Source: Dickeya oryzae
GTDB lineage: Bacteria > Pseudomonadota > Gammaproteobacteria > Enterobacterales > Enterobacteriaceae
Length of the DNA stretch: 64,000 nucleotides
Reading direction: 5' to 3'
Assembly: GCF_009372235.1 (NCBI RefSeq)
Contig: NZ_ML762920.1
Coordinates: 215,198 to 279,197 of the forward strand
The notes under the pieces were generated by a model that saw only the letters and a program-made list of their open reading frames with translations, was not told the origin of the DNA and did not search any database. Positions 46,167 to 54,851 of the stretch are shown here, piece after piece; within the stretch, counting starts at the first letter, position 1; each line of letters starts with the position of its first letter. Position numbers and translations under genes: made by a program.

Positions 46167-47714
46167 ATGCGCAACAACCAGCCAGTCACACAAAGGGAAT
46201 ATGTTTTTGACAAGGATGCCACGCTCATGTCGGTCACCGACGTGGATAGTCATATTGTTTATGCCAACGATGCGTTTATTGAGGTCAGTGGTTTCGAGCC
46301 TGAAGAAATTGATGGACAACCACATAATTTCGTCCGTCACCCGGATATGCCGGTCGAAGCCTTTCGCGACATGTGGCAAACACTCAAGCAGCAAGAACCC
46401 TGGACAGCACTGGTCAAGAATCGACGCAAGAACGGCGATCATTACTGGGTGCGCGCCAACGCCGTCCCGATTGTGCGCCAGGGACGCACGACCGGATATA
46501 TGTCCGTACGTACCCAACCTTCCCGTCAGGATGTAGACGCGGCGGAAAGATTGTATCAAACCATGCGGGGCGATCAGGGTAAAAACCTGAAATTACACAA
46601 AGGGGTACTGTATCGCACTGGCATCACCGGGCTATTTTCACGCCTGAAGCTGATATCGATGCGCTGGCGCTTGCGCGGGATTATCACGCTGACGACGTTG
46701 ATAAGCTACATTGTGTTCTGGTTAATTCATGGCGATTTTGACTCTGATTTTTATATCACCAGCGCGTTTATGACCGGCATGATGCTGCTGCTGGACGGCT
46801 TACTGGAGTGGCAATTAATCAAACCGATTGAAATGGTTAAACAGCAGGCGCTGGATATCGCCACCGGTAACGTTAACACGATTGACTATGGCAACCGTGG
46901 CGATGAAATTGGTACCATCCAGCGTGCTATCGGACAACTGGGGTTGATGTTTCGCTGGCTGGTGGACGATATCAGCACGCAGGTGCTGAACATCCGCTCC
47001 GCCAGCGACGACCTGGCCCAAGGCAGTGAAGACATGAGTGACCACGCCGAACGTACCGCAGCGAACGTGCAGCAGACCGCTGCTGCCATGAACGAAATCA
47101 ATACCACAGTGCAGACCAACACCACAACCACCGGCGAAGCCAGTCAACAGGCCTCCACCGCTTGTGATGCGGCCATCAGCGGCGGTCGGGTCATTGGCGA
47201 GATGGAAAAGACCATGGACAGCATTGTCGCCAGTTCGGAGAAAATCGCCGGTATTACCTCCATCATCGATAACATCGCCTTCCAGACCAATATTCTGGCA
47301 CTGAACGCCGCCGTGGAGGCCGCGCGCGCTGGCGAACAAGGGAAAGGGTTTGCGGTGGTCGCGGGCGAAGTGCGTAATCTGGCACAGCGTAGCGCCAGTG
47401 CGGCCAATGAAATTAAGCAGTTGATCGAATCCAGTGTGGAACAGGTCCGCACCGGTTCCAGCCATGTGCGAGACGCGGGCAACAGTACGCAGAACATCGT
47501 CACCCGGGTAAATAGCGTCAGCCAGTTGATTGCGCATATTGCGGACTCGACCAAAGAACAAACGATTGGGTTGTCTGAAATCGGCCGTGCGGTGGAGGAA
47601 CTGGAACAGATCACCCAGAAAAATGCGGCTCAGGTCAATGCTTGTGCGCAGGCATCGGATCAGTTAAAACAACAGGCACGCCGACTGGAACAGGCGTTAC
47701 ACGTATTCCGGTAA
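46167..47714 (+). CDS. aer: Aer-type PAS-domain chemoreceptor
   Basis: A 515-residue energy/redox taxis receptor. The N-terminal PAS domain (about 10-120) has the FAD-type text [18 protein letters not shown] ([33 protein letters not shown] split over two lines here) as in E. coli Aer. It is followed by an F1-like linker, a hydrophobic hairpin at about 170-215 without a periplasmic domain, HAMP, and the signalling hairpin ([20 protein letters not shown]). No C-terminal pentapeptide, as expected for Aer. The start is behind ACGAGGACCTGAA. Close in length to E. coli Aer (506 aa). Confidence 0.93.
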   Translation: MRNNQPVTQREYVFDKDATLMSVTDVDSHIVYANDAFIEVSGFEPEEIDGQPHNFVRHPDMPVEAFRDMWQTLKQQEPWTALVKNRRKNGDHYWVRANAVPIVRQGRTTGYMSVRTQPSRQDVDAAERLYQTMRGDQGKNLKLHKGVLYRTGITGLFSRLKLISMRWRLRGIITLTTLISYIVFWLIHGDFDSDFYITSAFMTGMMLLLDGLLEWQLIKPIEMVKQQALDIATGNVNTIDYGNRGDEIGTIQRAIGQLGLMFRWLVDDISTQVLNIRSASDDLAQGSEDMSDHAERTAANVQQTAAAMNEINTTVQTNTTTTGEASQQASTACDAAISGGRVIGEMEKTMDSIVASSEKIAGITSIIDNIAFQTNILALNAAVEAARAGEQGKGFAVVAGEVRNLAQRSASAANEIKQLIESSVEQVRTGSSHVRDAGNSTQNIVTRVNSVSQLIAHIADSTKEQTIGLSEIGRAVEELEQITQKNAAQVNACAQASDQLKQQARRLEQALHVFR

Positions 47715-47745
47715 CGCCGCTCAACCTTTCCTGACTCGATGACAC

Positions 47746-47777
47746 AACGCCCTGATGAACTTGTCAGGGCGTTTTTT
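47746..47777 (+). terminator. Terminator after aer
   Basis: Stem AACGCCCTGA / TCAGGGCGTT with an 8-nt loop followed by TTTTC. Clear factor-independent terminator. Confidence 0.92.
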
Positions 47778-47835
47778 CAGGCGCCGTTTGGGAACATCTC
47801 CATGCTGGACAGACATGGAGATCGATACATAATGA

Positions 47836-48135
47836 TTACTGTGCCCGCGACATGTTGTTTTCACGCCAGCGTGCTACCTGCTCTTTTGTCACATCGTCTT
47901 TATAACAGGCCGGTGCCGCGCCGCCTTTGCGACTCCAGGCGCTACGCCCACCACAGCGACTGCCATTACTGGCCGAATTATACGGACAGGCGCAATTCCC
48001 CGCATAACTGGCAATAGATTCCTCAATAATTATTTGCTTGATCTCATTATCGCTCAGGCGGGTATTTTTCGCGTCCGCGGTTGCAGCCAATAAAACACAT
48101 GATGCACACAATAATTGGAAGAGATATTTTCCCAC
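47836..48135 (-). CDS. Small secreted Cys-rich protein, unknown function
   Basis: A 99-residue protein with a GTG start behind GGAATGTATC. The signal peptide MGKYLFQLLCASCVLLAATADA is followed by a mature part with four Cys: NCACPYN, RCGG and PACY. The core CPYN-x5-CGGRSAWSR.GG..P.CY is found in many small periplasmic or secreted proteins of proteobacteria (recalled), but no function is known to me. The longer open frame upstream is produced by a run of 19-bp repeats and is not part of the gene. Confidence 0.7.
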   Translation of the reverse strand: MGKYLFQLLCASCVLLAATADAKNTRLSDNEIKQIIIEESIASYAGNCACPYNSASNGSRCGGRSAWSRKGGAAPACYKDDVTKEQVARWRENNMSRAQ

Positions 48136-48143
48136 GATACATT

Positions 48144-48238
48144 CCTTACCCAGATAATATTTTTTACCCAAAGTAATGCTTCTTACCCAAGATAATGTTT
48201 CTTACCCAAGAATATATATCTTACTCAGAAAACGTTAT
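48144..48238. repeat. 19-bp degenerate tandem repeat, about five copies
   Basis: Units of the form CTTACCCAAGATAATGTTT start at 48144, 48163, 48182, 48201 and 48220, with increasing decay at the ends. They lie directly upstream of the small secreted protein, so they may affect its promoter. From 48239 to 48537, up to the phosphatase gene, nothing else is recognisable. Confidence 0.85.
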
Positions 48239-48537
48239 TCCCCGCACCGTCACGTTACCAAATCTTCTATTGGCACACCGTGTGCCTTCAGCGAATCCGC
48301 AGCTAAGCTGCCTTGCAAAGCGTGCCTTCGCACCGGGTTATCGACAACCTGACATCACAGAGAGGAAGAACGACTTTTATTGATGATTAACATCACTCGC
48401 ATGGAGTCTCGAATAAAATTCGAAATAGTAAGCATAGAACGATTATTCAGATAACGCCGAAAAAATGACTATTTTTATTCCCCAGAATATCGATTCATCT
48501 TTACTTTTCGTCGATGGTCTTCACCATGAATATATGT

Positions 48538-49236
48538 TTATTTCCCGCCACAGGCTTTCCCGGCTCGCTGAACACAATACAGCGTCAGTTCACCGCCAAA
48601 TACCGCACCGGTATCGATATAGTGCATGTTCCAGAACGTCAGCGGCTTTCGCAACGGCGTATGACCAAACAGGAAATCGTCTGCGCCGACGATAGGCCCA
48701 CTGATCCCCGCCATCGCCTGGCTAAGCCGTTGCCGATTCCATAATACCTGCGCCCAGGGTAACGGCTGCTCAAACTGGTAGCCGTCAGCCGGGTAATCGG
48801 CATGTGCGACCACCGTGCGTTGGGTTGCGGTCACGATTTCGATGACATAAGGCAATTGTGCCGCCTGTGACAACCCGTGGCGGGCCAGCCTCTGCTGTTG
48901 TGCTTCGAGCTGGAAAAACCAGTCGCCGCCATTGGCCCGCCACAACGCAATACGCCCGGCATCGTTTAACGCATCCAGCGCCATCTGCTCATGATTGCCC
49001 CTCACGGCACGAAACCACGGCTGTTGTAGCAAATCAAGACAGGCCAGATTTTGAGGGCCACGATCGATCACATCGCCGACAGACACCAGCAGATCGCAAC
49101 TGGTATCAAACCCGACCCGCTCCAGTGCCGCCACCAGTGGCTGATAGCAACCGTGCAGATCGCCCACAACAAAGATATGTCGCCAGTCAACGCCGGTAAT
49201 ACGCTGATAGGCTGGCGGTAGTTGAACAAGGGTCAT
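48538..49236 (-). CDS. pphA: PrpA-type Ser/Thr protein phosphatase
   Basis: A 232-residue metallophosphatase of the lambda-PP/PrpA class. The three signature motifs are GDLHGCY, GDVIDRGPQN and GNHEQM, all metal or phosphate ligands. E. coli PphA dephosphorylates phosphoproteins and influences the response to misfolded envelope proteins. The ATG at 49236 follows a strong GGGAGGCAGG; an upstream open frame is repeat sequence. It is divergent from the ClC gene, with a 16-bp repeat array in between. Confidence 0.88.
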   Translation of the reverse strand: MTLVQLPPAYQRITGVDWRHIFVVGDLHGCYQPLVAALERVGFDTSCDLLVSVGDVIDRGPQNLACLDLLQQPWFRAVRGNHEQMALDALNDAGRIALWRANGGDWFFQLEAQQQRLARHGLSQAAQLPYVIEIVTATQRTVVAHADYPADGYQFEQPLPWAQVLWNRQRLSQAMAGISGPIVGADDFLFGHTPLRKPLTFWNMHYIDTGAVFGGELTLYCVQRAGKACGGK

Positions 49237-49327
49237 GATACCTGCCTCCCTGTCGTCGCATTGCAGCCTGGAGACCTCCGGTTGAGGTATAGTCCGTACA
49301 ATGTGCGGTGATAATGATGCGGCAATG

Positions 49328-49423
49328 CTATGTTGCGATAGTGCTATGTTGCGATAGTGCCATGTTGCGATAGTGTCATATTGAGATAGCACCATGTTGC
49401 GATAATAAAATGTCGTAATAATA
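49328..49423. repeat. 16-bp degenerate tandem repeat, six copies
   Basis: Units of CTATGTTGCGATAGTG begin at 49328, 49344, 49360, 49376, 49392 and 49408; the first three are almost identical and later ones drift (CCATGTTGCGATAATA). It lies between the divergent pphA and ClC genes, in the promoter region of both. Confidence 0.9.
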
Positions 49424-49467
49424 AAACATTACAGCAATGCGGTTTTCCACAGCTGATGTGAGTGAGT

Positions 49468-50754
49468 ATGTCCGAAATAATGTCCGAGAAAGTGTCCGGG
49501 AACCTGTCCCAACGTTTTCGTTTTGTCATCGCGCTGCTGCTAACCGGCGTTCTGTCGGGTCTTGGCGGTATGTTACTGGCGCTGTTGCTCCACACCATCC
49601 AACACCTGGCCTATGGTTACAGTGTGGACCATATCATCAGCGAGGAAAGTTTTTTACAGGGGGTCAGTGCGGCAGAACCCACCCGCCGGTTTATTGCCTT
49701 GCTGGCAGGCGGGCTGGTCGCCGGGTTGGGCTGGTATGCGCTCTACCGCTATGGCCGTCGGCTGGTGAACATCAACGCAGCATTACAGGCCGATAAGCCT
49801 GACATGCCGGTAAAAGAAACCATCATCCATGCCTTACTACAAATTGTGACCGTAGCGCTCGGCTCACCGCTGGGCCGGGAAGTGGCACCACGTGAGCTGG
49901 GTGCGCTGGCCGCCAACCATCTTTGTCGCGCATTACGCATGACCCCGGAAGACACCCGGTTGCTGATTGCCTGCGGCGCCGGTGGCGGTCTGGCGGCGGT
50001 GTATAACGTTCCGTTGAGCGGTGCGCTGTTTGTCGTGGAAGTTCTGCTGGCGCGCGTTCAGATCAAAACCTGTCTGGCTGCTTTTTTCACCAGTGCGACA
50101 GCCGCCCTGATAGCCCGTGTCGCGCTGGGTGATGAATACCAGTACCACCTGACGGTGCCGCTGACGGTATCCAGCGACCTGACCGTCTGGGCGCTGATCT
50201 GTGGGCCGATATTCGGGGTCGCCGCCTATGGATTTAACCGCCTCACCCGCCATGCCCGACAGCATTCACCGCGAGACGCCTGGCTGATTGTCACCAACCT
50301 GCTCAACTTTGCGTTACTGGGGGCGTTGGTGATCATCCTGCCGCAACTGGCGGGCAACGGCAAAGGGCCAGCGGAACTGAGCTTCACCAGCCAGCTGTCA
50401 GTATCGATGGCGTTACTGCTATTGGGATGCAAGGTGCTAGTGCAATGGGGCAGTCTACGCGCTGGTGCGCAAGGCGGCTTGCTGACACCGGGACTTGCCA
50501 ACGGCGCGTTACTGGCAGTGGCGTTGGGCGGTATCTGGTCGTGGTTCTTTCCGGATAATCAGCCGGGTGCCTATGCCGTCATTGGTGCCGCCGCGTTTCT
50601 GGCGACATCAATGAAAATGCCGATCACCAGTCTGGTTCTGATTATGGAGCTAACTCATGTCAGCGACGATTTCTTTGCGCCCATGGCGCTGTGTATTACC
50701 GGCGCGGTCGGTACCAACATGCTGATCGAGAACATGACAGCAGATAAAAAATAA
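49468..50754 (+). CDS. ClC-family chloride channel/transporter
   Basis: A 428-residue integral membrane protein of the voltage-gated chloride channel family, with about ten to twelve hydrophobic segments. The ion-path motif appears as GSPLGREVAPRELGAL (canonical GREGP replaced by GREVAP). Other family text is LLIACGAGGGLAAVYNVPLSGALFVVEV and a C-terminal FLATSMKMPITSLVLIMELT. It could be an H+/Cl- antiporter for acid resistance or a channel; the altered motif prevents a firm call. Start options are GTG 49462, ATG 49468 and ATG 49480. It resembles ClcB-type proteins in length. Confidence 0.85.
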   Translation: MSEIMSEKVSGNLSQRFRFVIALLLTGVLSGLGGMLLALLLHTIQHLAYGYSVDHIISEESFLQGVSAAEPTRRFIALLAGGLVAGLGWYALYRYGRRLVNINAALQADKPDMPVKETIIHALLQIVTVALGSPLGREVAPRELGALAANHLCRALRMTPEDTRLLIACGAGGGLAAVYNVPLSGALFVVEVLLARVQIKTCLAAFFTSATAALIARVALGDEYQYHLTVPLTVSSDLTVWALICGPIFGVAAYGFNRLTRHARQHSPRDAWLIVTNLLNFALLGALVIILPQLAGNGKGPAELSFTSQLSVSMALLLLGCKVLVQWGSLRAGAQGGLLTPGLANGALLAVALGGIWSWFFPDNQPGAYAVIGAAAFLATSMKMPITSLVLIMELTHVSDDFFAPMALCITGAVGTNMLIENMTADKK

Positions 50755-50804
50755 CGCTGGATACCTATCGACGGTGGGTAAACGAGTGGGCCGTACAGTC
50801 ATCA

Positions 50805-52385
50805 TCATTCTGATGGCACCGCTTTCGTCTTGCTGATTTCATCGAAATAGAGCATGGAATTGGTCATGCTCTGGCGGACATTCACCAGCGAGCTACGCAC
50901 TGCAACCAGCCGTTTCCCTTGCAGCATAATTACAAACGGTGAATTATCCCTGACGGCCTGCTGCAAGTGCTGGTAGATATTACGGCGTATTTTCGAATCG
51001 TATTGGGCCGCCGCCGCCCGGGTCATATTGCTGAGTTCCGGAACTGACCATCCCAACCGCCCGGCCAGTGTACCGGGCCGGCCAAGCGCGAACGCGCTGG
51101 CATTACTGTTAGGGTCAATATAGTCTGGCCCCCAATAGGTAAATACCGCCTCAAAGCGACCGCTACGCATACGCGTCCACAGTTCGCTCTCTGCCACCAT
51201 CTGCACATCAATGCGAATATCGACACGGGCAAAACTGTCCTGCAACGCCTGCGCCACCTCCACATACGGTGGCTGATTCGCTACCAGCAAGCTAAACCGG
51301 CTGCCCGCTGCTATTCCGGCATCGCGCAATATCTGTCGTGCTTTCTCTACATCCAATCGGAATGGTTTTTCCAACGCAGCACTGTCAAATCCTCTAGGCA
51401 GGAAATTCTGATGTACCCAGAACTGTCTTTTCAGCAGGCGGTGAGCAATGCTTTTATAGTTGATAAGCCAGCGTGCTGCCTGCCAAAAAGCAGGTTGCCC
51501 CAGAAACGAAGCCGTCTTGCTACGCGTATTAAAACCCAGATAATAGATTCTGGTACCTGACATCTTACTCACCCTTACACTGGGTTGACTCGCCAGCGCA
51601 CTAAATTGATCAGCCCCCAGATCGTAAGCCGCGTCAACATCACCTTGTAGCAACAACAGGCGCCGTACACTCGGGTCGGCTACATCTTTTAACATCACCC
51701 GCGGTAATATTGGCGGACGACGGGCGTAGGGGTTACGTTCCAATAACAGAGCCTGCTGTGGCAAATAACGGCTTATTTGATAGCTGCCGCTACCCGCAGA
51801 ATGAGTTCTTAGCCATTTATTACCAAAATCACCGTTATTGCTGTGTTTTTCCACCTCAATGCTGTCAATAATCAGTGAGACACTGGCCGACAACAGCCGC
51901 AATACCAGTTCACTGCCAATATCGCGGATCCAGCGTATTTCCAGATGCTGATCGTCGATTTTACGAAATTGCGCCTCGATATTGCCTGACTCCCACCCCA
52001 GCTCATTGAGAATAAACGCCGGTGTTTTATTGAGTTTCACCGCCCGAGTCAGTGAATAAATCACATCATCAGCCTGTACCGGGTTACCGGAGGCGAACAC
52101 CGCACTGGGGTCGAGAGTAAACGTCAGGCTTCGTCCGTCCGGGCCGGGATGCCAGTCGAGCGCTAACGCGGGTTCCAGTTGGGTGGGGTTGTCACGACTG
52201 TTGGAAACCAGTCCCTGATACAGTGAGGTAAGGCAGCTACTGCTGACGGTTTCAAAACTTTCTGCCGGATCAAAACTGATAATACTGTTCAGGGAAATGG
52301 CGACGACCAGCGTATCATCCGGTGTCGATGCTTTCGCTGGCAGGCTGAATAGCAGCATCAGTAAAACGGCAAACCCTACCTTCAT
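50805..52385 (-). CDS. ABC importer periplasmic solute-binding protein (family 5)
   Basis: A 526-residue SBP_bac_5 protein with a signal peptide (MKVGFAVLLMLLFSLPAKA). Text such as YQGLVSNSRDNPTQLEPALALDW, FASGNPVQADDVIYSLTRAVKLN, GSGSYQISRYLPQQALLLERNPYARR and TYWGPDYIDPNSNASAF is typical of dipeptide/oligopeptide/nickel binding proteins. It is the last gene of a five-gene operon (permease, permease, ATPase, ATPase, binding protein), the reverse of the usual order with the binding protein first. The substrate is not predictable; no nickel-specific His cluster was seen. Confidence 0.9.
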   Translation of the reverse strand: MKVGFAVLLMLLFSLPAKASTPDDTLVVAISLNSIISFDPAESFETVSSSCLTSLYQGLVSNSRDNPTQLEPALALDWHPGPDGRSLTFTLDPSAVFASGNPVQADDVIYSLTRAVKLNKTPAFILNELGWESGNIEAQFRKIDDQHLEIRWIRDIGSELVLRLLSASVSLIIDSIEVEKHSNNGDFGNKWLRTHSAGSGSYQISRYLPQQALLLERNPYARRPPILPRVMLKDVADPSVRRLLLLQGDVDAAYDLGADQFSALASQPSVRVSKMSGTRIYYLGFNTRSKTASFLGQPAFWQAARWLINYKSIAHRLLKRQFWVHQNFLPRGFDSAALEKPFRLDVEKARQILRDAGIAAGSRFSLLVANQPPYVEVAQALQDSFARVDIRIDVQMVAESELWTRMRSGRFEAVFTYWGPDYIDPNSNASAFALGRPGTLAGRLGWSVPELSNMTRAAAAQYDSKIRRNIYQHLQQAVRDNSPFVIMLQGKRLVAVRSSLVNVRQSMTNSMLYFDEISKTKAVPSE

Positions 52386-52478
52386 CGTTTCGTCCTCAGT
52401 ATCGCGGCATATATGTCATCAGAAGGATGGTGGTCATCGGGATCCTGTTCTGTGGGATGACATTCAGTGAGATCATGT

Positions 52479-53165
52479 TCAGTAAGACTGTAGCCTGCCG
52501 TCTTGCATCCACAACACGCGATCACACATGTGTTCCATCACATTGCAGTCATTGCTGACCAGGATCATGGTCAGGTCGTCGCTCTCACGCAAGCGTGTAA
52601 GGACATTGAACACTCGCGCCTGCCCGAGCATATCCAGCGCGGAGGTAGCATCATCCAGCAACAATACGCGCGGGCGCATCAGTAACGTGCGCAATAACGC
52701 CATCAGTTGGCGTTGTCCGCCAGACAACTGATGCGGGTAATTATCCAGCAGATAATAAGGCAAACCCAATTGCCCGGCCCCTTGAGCCAGTCGCTCGTCC
52801 ACATCGGATACGCCCATCAGCCGCAACGGGGCACTCAGGGTTTTACGCAGGGTATGGCGTGGATGCAACGACGCGTAGGGGTCCTGAAAGACCATCTGTA
52901 CCTGCTGTCGCAAGACTGGCCCGAATGACCGACCGGGATGGATCGGCTGCTCAAGCAATGTCATCGTTCCCGACCAGTGGGGGTTCAGCCCGGCCAGTGC
53001 CCACAACAGCGAAGACTTGCCACTGCCGGATGGCCCGGCCAGCCCGAAACACTCGCCCTGTACCACCGTGAAACTGGCGTTATGCACAACGTCATGGCGC
53101 TGATACCCCTGCCAGTGCGCCACACTCACCTGCTCGACTACTACGGCCATCGGTTCGTGCATCAT
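52479..53165 (-). CDS. ABC importer ATPase, OppF type
   Basis: A 228-residue nucleotide-binding subunit. Walker A is GPSGSGKSS, the signature LSGGQRQLMAL. Walker B reads VLLLDDATSALD: the residue after the Walker B Asp, normally the catalytic Glu, is Asp. The usual C-terminal oligopeptide-transport extension is missing (OppF-like proteins are around 330 aa). Its start overlaps the end of the other ATPase gene by 4 nt, and 93 bp separate it from the binding-protein gene. Confidence 0.9.
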   Translation of the reverse strand: MMHEPMAVVVEQVSVAHWQGYQRHDVVHNASFTVVQGECFGLAGPSGSGKSSLLWALAGLNPHWSGTMTLLEQPIHPGRSFGPVLRQQVQMVFQDPYASLHPRHTLRKTLSAPLRLMGVSDVDERLAQGAGQLGLPYYLLDNYPHQLSGGQRQLMALLRTLLMRPRVLLLDDATSALDMLGQARVFNVLTRLRESDDLTMILVSNDCNVMEHMCDRVLWMQDGRLQSY

Positions 53166-54004
53166 GCCGTTCCTTCCGGTTCGTCCGGCATCATCGGCAA
53201 TATCTGCCCGTGAGTCTGTTTACCCGGCTGGGAATGCCAAAGCATCCGGGTGTAAGGGTGTGTCGCATTCGGTAGCTGCGACGCGGGTAGCGAATCCACC
53301 AAATGCCCCTGACGCATCACCAGGATATGGGCACAATGGCGCACGACCAGTGGTAAATCATGGCTAATCAACAGTAGCCCCATGTGGTGTTCGGCGAGCA
53401 AATGGTCAAGTAACGATAGCACCTGCACCCGGGTTTCCCTGTCCAGCGCAAAGGTACGCTCATCGATAATCAACAGATCCGGCTGGGTAATCATTGCCAT
53501 CGCCAGCATCACCCGTTGTGCCATACCACCGGAAATCTGGTGAGGATAACAGGCCAGCACCCCACCGGACTCTGCCAGACCAACAGCGTCAAGGCTCTCC
53601 AGCACGCGTTCTTGTCTTTCATGGCGCGGCAACCGGGTGTGCAGCCGCAGCGGCTCCTCCATTTGCCAGCCTATCGTGCGCATCGGGTTTAATGCCTGCT
53701 TCGGCTCCTGCATCACCATCGCAACACGCCTGCCACGCCATTGCCGCCACTGCGTCGGACTAAACCGCAACAGATCCTGCCCGGCCAGCTCAAGCCGCTC
53801 CGCCTGCATCTGGCATTCATACGGCAACAACCCCATCAGCGCCCAGGCCAATAGTGATTTCCCCGCGCCGGACTCGCCCACCAGCGCCACCCGCTCTCGC
53901 CGCATACGGAATGACAACGGGTGCACCAGCACGTGCGGCTGACCGTTACGACGCCAGATCGAAAGATTTTCCACCTCCAGCAAGCAGGAGTCAGTGTTTG
54001 CCAT
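53162..54004 (-). CDS. ABC importer ATPase, OppD type
   Basis: A 280-residue nucleotide-binding subunit. Walker A GESGAGKSL, signature ISGGMAQRVMLAMAM, Walker B LLIIDERTFALD. The catalytic Glu is present, but the usual DEPT is DERT. The switch His is in LLISHDLPLV. The C-terminal segment THPYTRMLWHS is characteristic of peptide/nickel-family ATPases. It overlaps both neighbours (14 and 4 nt), consistent with one translationally coupled operon. Confidence 0.92.
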   Translation of the reverse strand: MANTDSCLLEVENLSIWRRNGQPHVLVHPLSFRMRRERVALVGESGAGKSLLAWALMGLLPYECQMQAERLELAGQDLLRFSPTQWRQWRGRRVAMVMQEPKQALNPMRTIGWQMEEPLRLHTRLPRHERQERVLESLDAVGLAESGGVLACYPHQISGGMAQRVMLAMAMITQPDLLIIDERTFALDRETRVQVLSLLDHLLAEHHMGLLLISHDLPLVVRHCAHILVMRQGHLVDSLPASQLPNATHPYTRMLWHSQPGKQTHGQILPMMPDEPEGTA

Positions 54005-54851
54005 AACGAGGATCCAGTCTGTCGCGCAGAGCGTTGCCCAGTAAATTAAAGGTCAGGCTGGTAAATAAAATCGCCAGCCCCGGCATGGTGGCAACCCACC
54101 ACTGTTCCAACATCACATTACTGCCTTCCGCTACCATCGCGCCCCATTCTGCCATCGGCGGTGGTGCGCCCAGCCCCAGAAAGCCCAAGCCAGCGGCCGC
54201 CAAAATCATATTGCCCGGCGTCATCGCGGCACGGGCCAGTGCACCCGGCAGGCACAAAGGTAGTACGTGGCCATACATCAATCGCCATCCACTAATGCCT
54301 TGCATACGGGCGGCCAGCAGAAACTCACTGTTACGCAGCGCCATCGTTTCAGCCCGCGCTTGCCGGGCAAACTGCGGCCAGGCACTTAACGCCAGCGCCA
54401 GTGCGCCATGCAGTAACCCTGGGCCCAGCACCGCGATCAGCGACAGCGCAATCACCAACCCTGGCAGTGCCAGCATGATATTCGTCAGTCGCATCAATAT
54501 TTTATCTATCCAGCCCCCCAGATACCCTGCACCGACCCCCACGAGAAGCCCAACGGGAATTGTAATGATGAGAATCAGCACCACCATGATCAATACGGGG
54601 CGGGTACCGTAAATCACCCGTGATAACAGGTCGCGCCCAAAACCGTCGGTCCCCAACCAATGCGCCTGGCTCGGTGGTTGCAATCGCTGGATAATATTGT
54701 GGGTATAAGGGTCAAACGGTGCCAGCCAGGGGGCGAAAAGCGCCACCAGCGTCAGTAAGGTCAGCATAAGCAAACACACATTGATGCTGTTAAGCGCAAC
54801 GCGGCGACGCGCTGGCCGACGGCTAAGCGGGAACAGAAAGGTCCACTTCAT
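53991..54851 (-). CDS. ABC importer permease, OppC/DppC type
   Basis: A 286-residue inner-membrane permease with six predicted helices. The N-terminal OppC-type text is FAPWLAPFDPYTHN and HWLGTDGFGRDLLSRVIYGTR. The EAA loop that contacts the ATPase is ARMQGISGWRLMYGHVLP. The correct start at 54851 overlaps the upstream permease stop (ATGA); a longer open frame runs into that gene and is spurious. Confidence 0.92.
   Translation of the reverse strand: MKWTFLFPLSRRPARRRVALNSINVCLLMLTLLTLVALFAPWLAPFDPYTHNIIQRLQPPSQAHWLGTDGFGRDLLSRVIYGTRPVLIMVVLILIITIPVGLLVGVGAGYLGGWIDKILMRLTNIMLALPGLVIALSLIAVLGPGLLHGALALALSAWPQFARQARAETMALRNSEFLLAARMQGISGWRLMYGHVLPLCLPGALARAAMTPGNMILAAAGLGFLGLGAPPPMAEWGAMVAEGSNVMLEQWWVATMPGLAILFTSLTFNLLGNALRDRLDPRYGKH

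Noticed and set aside
46815..47561. 248-codon minus-strand open frame over aer
   Set aside because: Shadow of the chemoreceptor signalling domain; similar shadows appear over the other receptors.
49328..49423. Regular 16-bp repeats considered as a CRISPR array
   Set aside because: Units are contiguous without unique spacers, degenerate at one end, and no cas genes are present.
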